64,000 bases of DNA, from NCBI GenBank assembly GCA_000383355.1, contig KB911102.1, forward strand, positions 137,282 to 201,281, written 5' to 3'. Under the pieces are notes generated by a model. The model was not told where the DNA came from. It saw only the letters and a program-made list of their open reading frames with translations, and searched no databases. This document shows positions 28,311 through 36,677 of this stretch, piece by piece (the first letter of the stretch is position 1; the number at the start of each line of letters is the position of its first letter). The translations under genes were made by a program, and so were the position numbers. This DNA comes from Flavobacterium sp. SCGC AAA160-P02. GTDB taxonomy: Bacteria > Bacteroidota > Bacteroidia > Flavobacteriales > Flavobacteriaceae.

Positions 28311-29474
28311 CTACCCTACAAAATCATTGATTGTTTTTGTAATGAAAGCCAGTTGCTCTTCATCTAACTCTGTGTGCATTGGCAATGAAATAACTGTTTC
28401 TATTAAACGATTGGTTACTGTAAAGTCGTTTTCTTGGTAACGAGTATCTTGGTAGGCTTTTTGTGCGTGCAATGGTACAGGGTAATAGATAGCGTTTGGA
28501 ATACCCTTATCTAGTAAATGTTGGTGTAGCTCGTTGCGTTTTCCATTGGTAATCTTTAGGGTGTATTGATGAAATACATGGCAATCACAAGAATCACAAA
28601 TCTCTCCACAATTTGCAGTTGCATTAGATTTTGTAGTTGGTGTACTAATGTTAGGATTTTGTGCAAATGCATTGTTATAGTATCTAGCTGCGTCTCTTCT
28701 AGCATCACAATACCCATCTAATAAAGGAAGTTTTGTTTTTAGAACTGCCGCTTGAATACTGTCTAATCTTGAGTTTACACCCACAACATCATGATAATAG
28801 CGTTTATACATCCCATGATTCACCATACCGCGTATGGTATGTGCTAACGCATCGTCATTGGTAAAGATTGCTCCACCATCACCATAACAGCCTAAGTTTT
28901 TTGAAGGAAAAAATGACGTAGTTCCTACATGACCAATAGTTCCAACTTTTTGTTTGCGTCCGTCGGCAAAAGTGTAGCTTGCGCCAATGGCTTGCGCAGT
29001 GTCTTCAATTACAAATAAATTGTGCTCTTTAGCAATGCTCATTACCGCTTCCATATTTGCACAAAGTCCAAATAAATGAACCGGAACAATGGCTTTTGTT
29101 TTTGGAGTGATGGCTTTTTTTAGAGCATCAATATCTATGTTAAAGGTATCTGGCTCAACATCAATTAAGACAGGAGTTAATTTTAACAAAGCAATTACCT
29201 CTACAGTTGCCGCAAAAGTAAAATCAACGGTAATAACTTCATCACCTTGTTCAAGCCCCAAGCCCATCATAGCTATCTGTAAAGCATCTGTTCCATTTGC
29301 GCATGGAATAACATGTTTTACAGTTAAATATTTTTCTAAATCTGCTTGAAATTGATGCACATAAGGTCCGTTAATATATGCCGAAGAATTTAAAACTTCT
29401 TCAATAGATATATCAACAGTTTCTTTAATTTTCGCATACTGACCTTGAAGATCAACCATCTGAATTTTTTTCAT
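28311..29474 (-). CDS. DegT/DnrJ/EryC1/StrS family PLP sugar aminotransferase
   Basis: The product is about 387 residues from the ATG at 29474 (MKKIQMVDLQGQY). The frame is also open to an ATG at 29495 and a TTG at 29498. It is a fold-type I aminotransferase acting on nucleotide-linked keto-sugars. The internal aldimine lysine lies in TSFFPSKNLGCYGDGGA, and NGTDALQIAM, EDTAQAIGA and VNSRLDSIQAAVL are family blocks. An unusual Cys-rich loop (four Cys in ten residues, 28581-28610) precedes the conserved HQYTLKI strand. Located upstream of galE; the precise amino sugar is unknown. Confidence 0.88.
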   Translation of the reverse strand: MKKIQMVDLQGQYAKIKETVDISIEEVLNSSAYINGPYVHQFQADLEKYLTVKHVIPCANGTDALQIAMMGLGLEQGDEVITVDFTFAATVEVIALLKLTPVLIDVEPDTFNIDIDALKKAITPKTKAIVPVHLFGLCANMEAVMSIAKEHNLFVIEDTAQAIGASYTFADGRKQKVGTIGHVGTTSFFPSKNLGCYGDGGAIFTNDDALAHTIRGMVNHGMYKRYYHDVVGVNSRLDSIQAAVLKTKLPLLDGYCDARRDAARYYNNAFAQNPNISTPTTKSNATANCGEICDSCDCHVFHQYTLKITNGKRNELHQHLLDKGIPNAIYYPVPLHAQKAYQDTRYQENDFTVTNRLIETVISLPMHTELDEEQLAFITKTINDFVG

Positions 29475-29517
29475 TGACATGGAATTTGTGGACATCAAAA
29501 ATACAATTTAAATCTGT

Positions 29518-29525
29518 TATCTTTG
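29518..29525 (+). promoter_or_regulatory. -7 promoter element for the penicillin acylase gene
   Basis: TATCTTTG fits TAnnTTTG. The start of transcription would be near 29532. This lies after the upstream TTG codon at 29523, so the ATG at 29547 is the better translation start. Confidence 0.55.
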
Positions 29526-29546
29526 GCCAAAATTAAATTTATCAGA

Positions 29547-31928
29547 ATGAAAATTTTCTTGAAAATTATTAAAATAGTATTCCTAGTATGTGTCTTGGTT
29601 TTTGTCGCTGCTTGGTTGTATTCAAGAACATTATATCCAACCTATGAAGGAGAATTATCGTTAGAAAACCTATCGGAAAATGTTACTGTTCATTTTGATG
29701 AAAATGGTGTACCGCATATCAATGCAGAAACTCAAAAAGATGCTTATACTGCTTTAGGTTATGTTCACGCTCAAGATAGGTTATGGCAAATGGAGCTCAT
29801 TAGAAGAATTGCTCCAGGAAGACTTTCTGAAATCTTTGGTGATAAATTAGTAGAAACTGATGTCTTTTTTGCTGGTTTAGGATTGGTAGAAGATGCAAAT
29901 GAATCCATTACAAAAATTGACATAAATTCTGAAGCATACAAATTAACCATCGCCTATCTAGACGGTGTGAATCAATTTGTTGAAGAAGGAGCAACACCAA
30001 TTGAATATAATTTGATAGGTCTTAAAAAAACAAAATTTACGGTTAATGATGTCTATAATGTTTTTGGATACATGTCTTTTAGTTTTGCAATAGCTCAAAA
30101 AACAGATCCATTATTACAAGAAATAAAAGAAAAATTAGGAGACAACTATTTAGCTGAGTTAGAGATTCCGATCTATTCTAATACAGCACTTTTAAAAAGT
30201 GAAAAAAATCCAATAGTCAAAGCTTCTTTTGCGAAAGCAATGACTGCTATGTATGAGCAATTGCCTATTTCCCCATTTATTGGAAGTAATTCATGGGTGA
30301 TAGCTGCCGATAAAACGAAGAATGGAAAAGTTATTTTTGCCAACGATCCTCATATTGGATTTTCTCAGCCTTCGGTTTGGTATCAGTCTCATATAAAAAC
30401 ACCAGACTACGAAATGTATGGGTATAGCCTTGCCTTAACACCTTTTCCTCTTTTAGGGCACAACAGAGATTATGCCTATGGTTTAACCATGTTTGAGAAT
30501 GATGATGTTGATTTTTATATTGAAAAAAACAATCCAGAAAATTTGAATGAATATGAAACTCCTACGGGTTTTTCTACTTACAAAACAGTGCAGAAAACAA
30601 TTAAAATAAAAGGTGCCCCAGATACTACTTTTACTGTTAAAATAAGTAGACATGGTCCTATCATGAATAACCTGTTAAAGCAGATAGATGATCAAAGACC
30701 TATTGCCATGCAATGGATCTATAAAAAAACAGACAATCAAATTTTAGATGTTGGTTATCAAATATCACATGCAAAATCGTTACATGACTTTAAAGAAGGC
30801 GCTAAATTACTTCATGCTCCAGGATTAAATATGATGTACGGAGATGCGAAAGACAACATTGCTTGGATTGCTTCAGGAAAATTATACAAATACAGAGATT
30901 CAATCAATACAAAACTATACTTAGACGGAGCATCCGGAAAAGATGAAATCTTGAGCTATGTAGATTTTGAAGACAATCCACAGTCTATTAACCCAGCAAG
31001 TAATTATGTGTATTCTTCCAATAATCAACCAGATACTATTGCTGGAGTTTTATATCCAGGATACTATTTACCAGAAGACAGAGGGCAAAGAATAGAGCAG
31101 TTGTTAGAAGTAAAAAATGATTGGACCCAAGAAGACGTTCAGCAAATGATCTTTGATGTTACTTCTCCAGTAGTACCTCAAGTGATTGCTAATTTAGTGG
31201 CTAGTATTAAAACTGAAAACTTTACTAAAAACGAGCAAGAGGCATTACAGAATTTAAAAGATTGGAATGGTGAATATAAAAAAGAAGATACTGCTCCAAC
31301 CATCTATAACCGATTCTTATATGAATTTTTAGAAGGAACTTTTAAAGATGAATTAGGAGAAAGTTTTCCAATGTTTATGCAAACTCCTTTAATGAAAAAA
31401 ATGATTGCTGTTCAGGCTAAAAAAGCTGTTTCAGTATGGTTTGATGATGTAACTACAGAACCTAAAGAAACAAAGTCAGATATTGTTCAGAGGTCATTTA
31501 TAAATGCCATTTCTTTTTTAGAAAATCAATTAGGAGACACTGTTTCATTGTGGTCTTGGAGTAAGGTAATCTCAGTTGAGCATGGGCATGCACTTGCTGC
31601 TGGTGGTGAAACCTTACGAAAAATATTTAATGTTGGTCCGTTTTCTATGGATGGTGGAAATGAGGTCATAAACAATCAATTATTTACCTTGAATGAAACA
31701 GGTATTTATAAAGTAAAAGCTGGTCCGTCTACTCGAAGAGTTATAGATTTTTCTAACATAGAAAATAGCGTAAGTATATTACCAACAGGGCAATCAGGAA
31801 ATATCTTTAGCAAGCATTACAAAGATCAAGCACAAAAATACGTGAATGGTGAGTTTGTTAAAACCATGCTAAATAAAGACGAAATTGAGCGCTCTAAGAA
31901 TCTGTTGATTTTTAAGAAAAAAGAATAG
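29547..31928 (+). CDS. Penicillin acylase family (Ntn-hydrolase) protein
   Basis: The 793-residue precursor has an N-terminal signal or anchor helix (about residues 6-27) and belongs to the S45 Ntn-hydrolases. These self-cleave into alpha and beta chains and hydrolyse amides such as acyl-homoserine lactones or beta-lactam side chains. The alpha part has DENGVPHINAETQKDAYTALGYVHAQDRLWQMEL. Self-cleavage is expected before Ser247 in GSNSWV. HGHALAAGGE lies near the C-terminus. The promoter supports the ATG at 29547 over the TTG at 29523. The substrate is open; quorum signal quenching and peptide turnover are both possible. Confidence 0.9.
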   Translation: MKIFLKIIKIVFLVCVLVFVAAWLYSRTLYPTYEGELSLENLSENVTVHFDENGVPHINAETQKDAYTALGYVHAQDRLWQMELIRRIAPGRLSEIFGDKLVETDVFFAGLGLVEDANESITKIDINSEAYKLTIAYLDGVNQFVEEGATPIEYNLIGLKKTKFTVNDVYNVFGYMSFSFAIAQKTDPLLQEIKEKLGDNYLAELEIPIYSNTALLKSEKNPIVKASFAKAMTAMYEQLPISPFIGSNSWVIAADKTKNGKVIFANDPHIGFSQPSVWYQSHIKTPDYEMYGYSLALTPFPLLGHNRDYAYGLTMFENDDVDFYIEKNNPENLNEYETPTGFSTYKTVQKTIKIKGAPDTTFTVKISRHGPIMNNLLKQIDDQRPIAMQWIYKKTDNQILDVGYQISHAKSLHDFKEGAKLLHAPGLNMMYGDAKDNIAWIASGKLYKYRDSINTKLYLDGASGKDEILSYVDFEDNPQSINPASNYVYSSNNQPDTIAGVLYPGYYLPEDRGQRIEQLLEVKNDWTQEDVQQMIFDVTSPVVPQVIANLVASIKTENFTKNEQEALQNLKDWNGEYKKEDTAPTIYNRFLYEFLEGTFKDELGESFPMFMQTPLMKKMIAVQAKKAVSVWFDDVTTEPKETKSDIVQRSFINAISFLENQLGDTVSLWSWSKVISVEHGHALAAGGETLRKIFNVGPFSMDGGNEVINNQLFTLNETGIYKVKAGPSTRRVIDFSNIENSVSILPTGQSGNIFSKHYKDQAQKYVNGEFVKTMLNKDEIERSKNLLIFKKKE

Positions 31929-31944
31929 ATATCATTATTCTTTT
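31919..31944. terminator. AT-rich bidirectional hairpin between convergent genes
   Basis: AAAAGAATA (31919-31927) pairs with TATTCTTTT (31936-31944) around an 8-nt loop. It spans the acylase stop and touches the nitroreductase stop. It is A/T-rich, so terminator strength is uncertain. Confidence 0.4.
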
Positions 31945-32674
31945 ATACCTGCTTATAGACTTCTTTAAAAGGAATTCTAAAACGATCTCCATATACACCT
32001 TCTGGTTTTCTAATACCGCAAGAAACAATCATATTAATTTCTGCACCACGAGGTAAGTTTAAAACTTTTTTTACTCGCCATGTATCCGAACCTTCCATTG
32101 GGCAAGTATCATAGCCTTCAGCGGCCATGCTTAGCATAAAATTTTCTGCTGCTAGGGCACAGGTTTTATGAGCAACAATCCTCATGTCGCTATTTCTAAC
32201 CTCTCTAAAAATGGGTTTAAAAAGCCCGATTACTAAAATCATTAGATATTTTAAAAAACCAAAAAATCCAAAAAAATCAGCGTAGGCAAAAGGAATTAAT
32301 TTTCCGTAGTAATTTCTACTTACCTTTTCCCTACTACTTTGTTCAGACTTTGGTTTTGGTGGAAAAATAGCATCAATCATTTTTAAATTTGACTTCATTC
32401 TTTTTCTCCATAAATCTTTACGAGTAACAAAAACCACCAACTCTTCCGCTGTTCTTGCCGCGTTTTGATTAAAACACAGAGGCGCTATTTTTTGAATAGT
32501 TTCTTTAGAAGTGATATGATAAAATTCCCAAAGCTGCATATTGCTGCTGTTTGGTGCAAGTGACGCTTGTTGGATACATTTTTTCACAATTGCAGTATCT
32601 ATATTTTTTTCAGGGTCATAGATACGAACGGAACGGCGATAATGGATCGCTTCCTCTACTGTTTTTTGTTGCAT
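31943..32674 (-). CDS. Nitroreductase family protein
   Basis: The 243-residue FMN-dependent oxidoreductase has the N-terminal HYRRSVRIYDPEKNID motif for FMN phosphate, QQASLAPNSSNMQLWEFYHI, and a C-terminal AAENFMLSMAAEGYDTCPMEGSD block with GAEINMIVSCGIRKPEGVYGDR. A central hydrophobic segment (FFGFFGFLKYLMILVIGLF, about residues 133-151) is unusual for the family, which is normally soluble, and suggests membrane association. It starts 14 bp after the Gfo/Idh/MocA gene, so the two form a probable operon. Confidence 0.87.
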   Translation of the reverse strand: MQQKTVEEAIHYRRSVRIYDPEKNIDTAIVKKCIQQASLAPNSSNMQLWEFYHITSKETIQKIAPLCFNQNAARTAEELVVFVTRKDLWRKRMKSNLKMIDAIFPPKPKSEQSSREKVSRNYYGKLIPFAYADFFGFFGFLKYLMILVIGLFKPIFREVRNSDMRIVAHKTCALAAENFMLSMAAEGYDTCPMEGSDTWRVKKVLNLPRGAEINMIVSCGIRKPEGVYGDRFRIPFKEVYKQV

Positions 32675-32688
32675 ATAGTGTTGTTTGT

Positions 32689-34095
32689 TTACCAGCCTGT
32701 TCGGTAGTCTCTTTTAATGAATTGATTGGCCATGTCAAAATTTGTAATGTTCATATTTTCTCCATCCCAAAGAAGTTTCTTTCTTCTGCCTGGAAAGTTA
32801 TATCTATTTTCAACTTTTTCATGAAGTAGCGCCGATCTAATGGCCAGATTCCCCATTAATACGGTTTCGGTTAATGGCCCTGCTTGAGATAAGGGAGAAC
32901 TAGTATAGGCACCATATCCTTCTTTACAAGCATTAATCCATTGTGCTTGATGCCCACTCATTCCATTATCTACCAATGAAGCCATATTTTTAACTTCTGG
33001 AACCTCAGAACCATCGTTTAAGAATACTTTAGGGTTAGATCCATACGTTCCACAGATTAAAATTCCTTTAGAACCTTTCATAATTACTCCACCACCCCAA
33101 TCACCTAAGGGTTCGTTGGCAGGAAGAAGATCTGGTCTTTCTGGCTCAATTCCTCCATCATACCAATGTAACTCTATTGCGGGCATATTTCCTCTTTTAG
33201 GAAACTCTAGATGAATAACTGAAGAGGCAGGAGGTGTTTCATCATAGACAACTTCCTCAAAAAAATCTTTATAGGTATTTGTAATACTGCATTCAACTGA
33301 AGTTGGGTAGCCAAGTTTTAAAGCTCTGAAGGGTACGTCTATTAAATGACATCCCATATCACCTAAAGCACCTGTACCATAATCCCAGTAACCTCTCCAG
33401 CGAGTAGGCATAAAGGCTTCATGATACGCTCTCCAAGGAGCAGTTCCTAACCATAGGTTCCAATCAATTTCTTTTGGAACAGGCATGGTATCTTTAGGAA
33501 CAGGTATTCCTTGTGGCCAAACAGGTCTATTAGTCCATGCATGAACTTCTTTGACCTCACCAATAATTCCTTCTTGTACAACAGCATCAATCCATCTTGT
33601 TCCGTCACCACTAGCTCCTTGATTTCCCATTTGGGTTACCAATTTTTTATTCGCTGCCATTTCGGTAAGCTTTCTAGCTTCCCAAATATCATGGGTTAAA
33701 GGCTTTTCTATATACATGTGCTTGCCTAGATCCATTGCTGCCATACATTGCGAATAGTGCATGTGATCTGCAGAGCTTACAATTACGGCATCAATATCTT
33801 TATGATGTTTTTCTAGCATGTCTCTATAATCTCGCATATATGGAGCTTCAGAAAACTGCTCTCTCATAGGCTTAGCTCTTCTATCATCTACATCACAGAG
33901 TGCTACTATATTAGCACCATTTGAAGCAAAACTATTGGTTAAATTACTAGTTCCTCTTCCTCCAATACCAATAGCAGCGATTCCTAACTTATCGCTTGGT
34001 GCAACAAAGCCTCGACCAAGAACATGCCTTGGTACAATAAAAAACCCAGCTGAACCAACCAGTGCTTTTTTAATAAATTTTCTTCTAGTACTCAT
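32689..34095 (-). CDS. Tat-exported Gfo/Idh/MocA family oxidoreductase
   Basis: The 468-residue product opens with a twin-arginine signal (STRRKFIKK then a hydrophobic stretch ending near residue 25), so it is exported folded with its NAD(P) cofactor. The Rossmann segment is GIAAIGIGGRG (37-47), with ALCDVDDRRA and the catalytic-loop EKPLTHDIWEARKL near residue 130. The C-terminal half has the Bacteroidota-type CGTYGSNPKVFLNDG region. Such proteins act on sugars or inositols, and several paralogues exist in marine Flavobacteriaceae. A nitroreductase follows within 14 bp. Substrate unknown. Confidence 0.87.
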   Translation of the reverse strand: MSTRRKFIKKALVGSAGFFIVPRHVLGRGFVAPSDKLGIAAIGIGGRGTSNLTNSFASNGANIVALCDVDDRRAKPMREQFSEAPYMRDYRDMLEKHHKDIDAVIVSSADHMHYSQCMAAMDLGKHMYIEKPLTHDIWEARKLTEMAANKKLVTQMGNQGASGDGTRWIDAVVQEGIIGEVKEVHAWTNRPVWPQGIPVPKDTMPVPKEIDWNLWLGTAPWRAYHEAFMPTRWRGYWDYGTGALGDMGCHLIDVPFRALKLGYPTSVECSITNTYKDFFEEVVYDETPPASSVIHLEFPKRGNMPAIELHWYDGGIEPERPDLLPANEPLGDWGGGVIMKGSKGILICGTYGSNPKVFLNDGSEVPEVKNMASLVDNGMSGHQAQWINACKEGYGAYTSSPLSQAGPLTETVLMGNLAIRSALLHEKVENRYNFPGRRKKLLWDGENMNITNFDMANQFIKRDYRTGW

Positions 34096-34407
34096 AATAG
34101 TATGGATTTGCAGTTATTGAATTGATTTAAACTTTTTTCAATTTACTAAAAAATTGCCTTTTTGCACACATATTTTACAATTTTTGATTTCCGTAGCCCT
34201 GCTATGCAATTAAAAAATTGCCTTATCTAGGCAAAAAATGACTATTTTTCACTTAACTCACTTCATTTTAAATAGTCATTCATTATTCTAAATTAATAAG
34301 AAAAATGAATGATGTATACGCTCTTATAAACATGAATTCCTTACAATGCAATTGAAAGTTACTTTACGTTTTTGATGAGGCCTATAACATGCTTCAATAT
34401 ACAAAAA
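34096..34407. other. 312-bp intergenic region with repeats and hairpins
   Basis: No gene is seen. The region holds two identical 13-mers AAAAAATTGCCTT (34148-34160 and 34212-34224). It also has an 11-bp inverted repeat (AATGACTATTT 34237-34247 and its complement 34270-34280, loop 22 nt), and the hairpin described at 34212-34234. It separates the MocA gene start from the end of the engB operon. Confidence 0.6.
34212..34234 (-). terminator. Likely terminator of the engB-rluA operon
   Basis: On the minus strand TTGCCT pairs with AGGCAA (arms 34229-34234 and 34218-34223, 5-nt loop), followed by a run of T (complement of 34212-34217). It lies 174 bp past the rluA-family stop codon. Confidence 0.5.
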
Positions 34408-35094
34408 TTATAGACAAGCATTCCAGATGGTTTCATTTGGAATTGGAGCAAGAAATAAAATATTTTCTTTGCTTACAGGATGAGTAAATGAAATTTTTCT
34501 AGCATGTAAATGAATGCTTCCATCTTTGTTGCTTCTAGATGCACCATATTTTAAATCTCCCTTAATAGGGCTTCCAATATAGGCAAGTTGCGCTCTTATT
34601 TGATGATGTCTACCTGTTTCTAAATCAATTTCTAAAAGCGAGTAATTATCTAGTTTTTTAATTACTGAATAGTGTAGTATTGCTTTTTTACTTGCGTCAG
34701 TTTTTTTTGTAAAAACGGTAGATTTATTATTTTTAGGATTCTTCTTTAGAAAGTGTATTAAGCTGTCTTTTTCCTTTAGAGGTGTATTTTTTACAACTGC
34801 CCAATATGTTTTAGAAATAGTTCTTTCTCGAAGCATTTTATTAAGCCTCTCCAAGGCTTTAGATGTTCTAGCAAAAATAATGACACCTGAAGTAGGTCTA
34901 TCTAATCTATGAACTACTCCCAAAAACACCTCGCCTGGTTTGTTGTATTTTTCTTTAATATATTCTTTTACAACATCACTTAAAGGTTTGTCTCCAGTTT
35001 TATCACCTTGTACAATATCGCCAGATTTTTTATTAACAATCAGCAGATGATTGTCTTCAAAAAGAACCTCTAAATTGTCTTTGGTAGAATGCAT
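34408..35094 (-). CDS. RluA-family RNA pseudouridine synthase
   Basis: The 228-residue enzyme isomerises uridine to pseudouridine in rRNA or tRNA. The catalytic aspartate is in HRLDRPTSGVIIFART (near residue 63). LETGRHHQIRAQLAYIGSPIKGDLKYGA is the second conserved block. It lacks an S4 domain and is short, as in RluA or TruC-type members, so the exact RNA target cannot be assigned. It begins 2 bp after engB and is last in a three-gene minus-strand operon. Confidence 0.92.
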   Translation of the reverse strand: MHSTKDNLEVLFEDNHLLIVNKKSGDIVQGDKTGDKPLSDVVKEYIKEKYNKPGEVFLGVVHRLDRPTSGVIIFARTSKALERLNKMLRERTISKTYWAVVKNTPLKEKDSLIHFLKKNPKNNKSTVFTKKTDASKKAILHYSVIKKLDNYSLLEIDLETGRHHQIRAQLAYIGSPIKGDLKYGASRSNKDGSIHLHARKISFTHPVSKENILFLAPIPNETIWNACL

Positions 35095-35096
35095 AA

Positions 35097-35708
35097 TTAT
35101 TTAAAATTATCTGCAACATCTTCATTTACAGTAGCTATGAAGCCTAGAAAATCATCTTTACCCAGACCTGTTGATGATGAAGTAACAAAAGAGGTTGGAA
35201 GTGTTTCCCAATTGTTCAATAATTTCTTTTTGTAAGAAACAATTTGTTTGTTTAATGTAGAGCTTCCCAATTTGTCTGCCTTTGTAAATACGATACAAAA
35301 TGGTATCTGATTTTCGCCCAAGAATTTCATGAATTCCAGGTCTATTTTTTGAGGATCATGTCTAGAATCTATCAAAACAAACGTACAAACAAGCTGCTCT
35401 CTTTCTTTGAAATAATTTTCAATAAAGTATTGAAAAATTGTTCGTTTCTTTTTAGAAATTTTAGCGTATCCATATCCTGGTAAATCAACTAAAAACCAAT
35501 CATCATTTATTTTAAAATGATTAATGAGTTGAGTTTTACCTGGTTTTCCTGATATTTTAGCTAAATCTTTGCGACCCATTAACATATTAATTAATGAGGA
35601 TTTTCCAACATTAGATCTACCAATAAAGGCGTATTCTGGAATTCTGTCTTTTGGAGCTTTGGTAACATTGCTGTTACTCATAATAAACTCGGCAGATTTA
35701 ATTTTCAT
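35097..35708 (-). CDS. engB: Ribosome biogenesis GTP-binding protein EngB/YsxC
   Basis: This 203-residue TrmE-Era-type GTPase assists large ribosomal subunit assembly. G1 is GRSNVGKSSLIN (31-42), G2 lies around GKTQLINHF, G3 is DLPGYGYAKIS, G4 is TKADKLG, and G5 is SSSTGLGKD. Length and N-terminal SAEFIMSNSN agree with the family. It is flanked by an alpha/beta hydrolase gene (3 bp before) and an RluA-type synthase (2 bp after). The alpha/beta hydrolase-engB pairing is, as I recall, common in Flavobacteriaceae. Confidence 0.96.
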   Translation of the reverse strand: MKIKSAEFIMSNSNVTKAPKDRIPEYAFIGRSNVGKSSLINMLMGRKDLAKISGKPGKTQLINHFKINDDWFLVDLPGYGYAKISKKKRTIFQYFIENYFKEREQLVCTFVLIDSRHDPQKIDLEFMKFLGENQIPFCIVFTKADKLGSSTLNKQIVSYKKKLLNNWETLPTSFVTSSSTGLGKDDFLGFIATVNEDVADNFK

Positions 35709-35711
35709 GAA

Positions 35712-36476
35712 TTAGATATTTCTAGAGGTAAGCCATGCTTCTAAAATTTGATTGAATTCTTCTGGCTTTTCCATCATGGCAGCATGTCCACAGTTATCAA
35801 TCCAAAATAAATCAGAATCAGGCAGTAATTTATGAAAGTCGTTGGCTACTTCTGGAGGTGTTACAGCATCTTGCTTTCCCCATATTAAGCAGGTAGGTTG
35901 CTTCATGTCAGGTAAATCACCAGCCATATTATGTCTAATGGCGCTTTTAGCAATTGTTAATGTTTTTAAAACTGTGATACGGTTGTTAACAATTCCGTAT
36001 ACCTGGTCTACAAGTTCTTTTGTGGCAATTGCAGGATCATAAAACACATCTCTTGTTTTTTGTTCTATGTACTCGTAATTCCCTCTTTTTGGGTAGCTAT
36101 CACCCATTGCTTTTTCATACAATCCAGAGCTTCCCGTTAGCACTAGAGAATGAACGTCTTGTGGGTAGTGTTTTGTGTAGTAAAGTGCGATGTGTCCCCC
36201 AAGAGAATTTCCCAAAAGAGTGGCGTTTTTTAAACCCTTGAACTCAATAAAATCATGAATAAACTTCGCTAAATTTTTAACATTAGTTTTAAGTAATGGC
36301 AGCGTATATAGAGGTAATTCTGGAATTAATACTCTGTACCCTCTTTTTGAAAAATGCTGAAAAGTTTTATCGAAATTACTCAATGCACCCATCAATCCAT
36401 GAAGCACTATCAAAGGTCTTCCTTCTCCAGCTTCAGCATATGTAAATTCCCCTTCAGTTTTTAAGCTTTCAGTCAT
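35712..36476 (-). CDS. Alpha/beta-fold hydrolase
   Basis: The 254-residue cytosolic protein has an oxyanion-hole HG dipeptide (IVLHGLMGALSNF), nucleophile elbow GNSLGG (near 92-97), and the catalytic His in DNCGHAAMMEKPEEF, followed by a C-terminal helix. This is the canonical alpha/beta hydrolase order; the cap lies between residues 130 and 190. The substrate is unknown. It leads the operon with engB and the RluA-type gene. A -7 element lies on the minus strand at 36500-36507. Confidence 0.9.
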   Translation of the reverse strand: MTESLKTEGEFTYAEAGEGRPLIVLHGLMGALSNFDKTFQHFSKRGYRVLIPELPLYTLPLLKTNVKNLAKFIHDFIEFKGLKNATLLGNSLGGHIALYYTKHYPQDVHSLVLTGSSGLYEKAMGDSYPKRGNYEYIEQKTRDVFYDPAIATKELVDQVYGIVNNRITVLKTLTIAKSAIRHNMAGDLPDMKQPTCLIWGKQDAVTPPEVANDFHKLLPDSDLFWIDNCGHAAMMEKPEEFNQILEAWLTSRNI

Positions 36477-36499
36477 TTTTTCTTAGTTAGGCTTAACAA

Positions 36500-36507
36500 C
36501 AAATGTA
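36500..36507 (-). promoter_or_regulatory. -7 promoter element of the hydrolase-engB operon
   Basis: Read on the minus strand this is TACATTTG, a fit to TAnnTTTG, 23 bp before the hydrolase ATG. No clear -33 TTG lies at the expected distance. Confidence 0.45.
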
Positions 36508-36609
36508 GTTCTTTTTTATGACAAATACATTGAATTTAAAACGCACAAAGTTTCATTTCTAGACCTTTTGACATCATAAAAAACACCACGAAAATTAATA
36601 TTTATTAAC

Positions 36610-36636
36610 AAAGTGGTAAAAAGTGGTAGAAAGTGG
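36610..36636 (+). promoter_or_regulatory. Triple MraZ-box operator of the dcw cluster
   Basis: AAAGTGG occurs three times at exact 10-bp spacing (36610, 36620, 36630), each followed by TA and one more base. This equals the AAAGTG(T/G)-N3 triple repeat described for MraZ in Mollicutes. It overlaps the -33 region of the promoter whose -7 box is 36648-36655, so binding should block RNA polymerase: autoregulation of mraZ and the downstream genes. Confidence 0.85.
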
Positions 36637-36647
36637 TAAATAATTTT

Positions 36648-36655
36648 TATTTTTG
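36648..36655 (+). promoter_or_regulatory. -7 promoter element of the dcw cluster
   Basis: TATTTTTG fits TAnnTTTG. Transcription would start near 36662, about 16 nt before the mraZ TTG start. No -33 TTG is present; the position is occupied by the MraZ boxes. Confidence 0.65.
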
Positions 36656-36677
36656 ACTTTAATACAAATCAAATCTA

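Noticed and set aside
34237..34280. Insertion-sequence remnant based on the 11-bp inverted repeat
   Set aside because: Only 44 bp long, no transposase fragment, and no target-site duplication seen.
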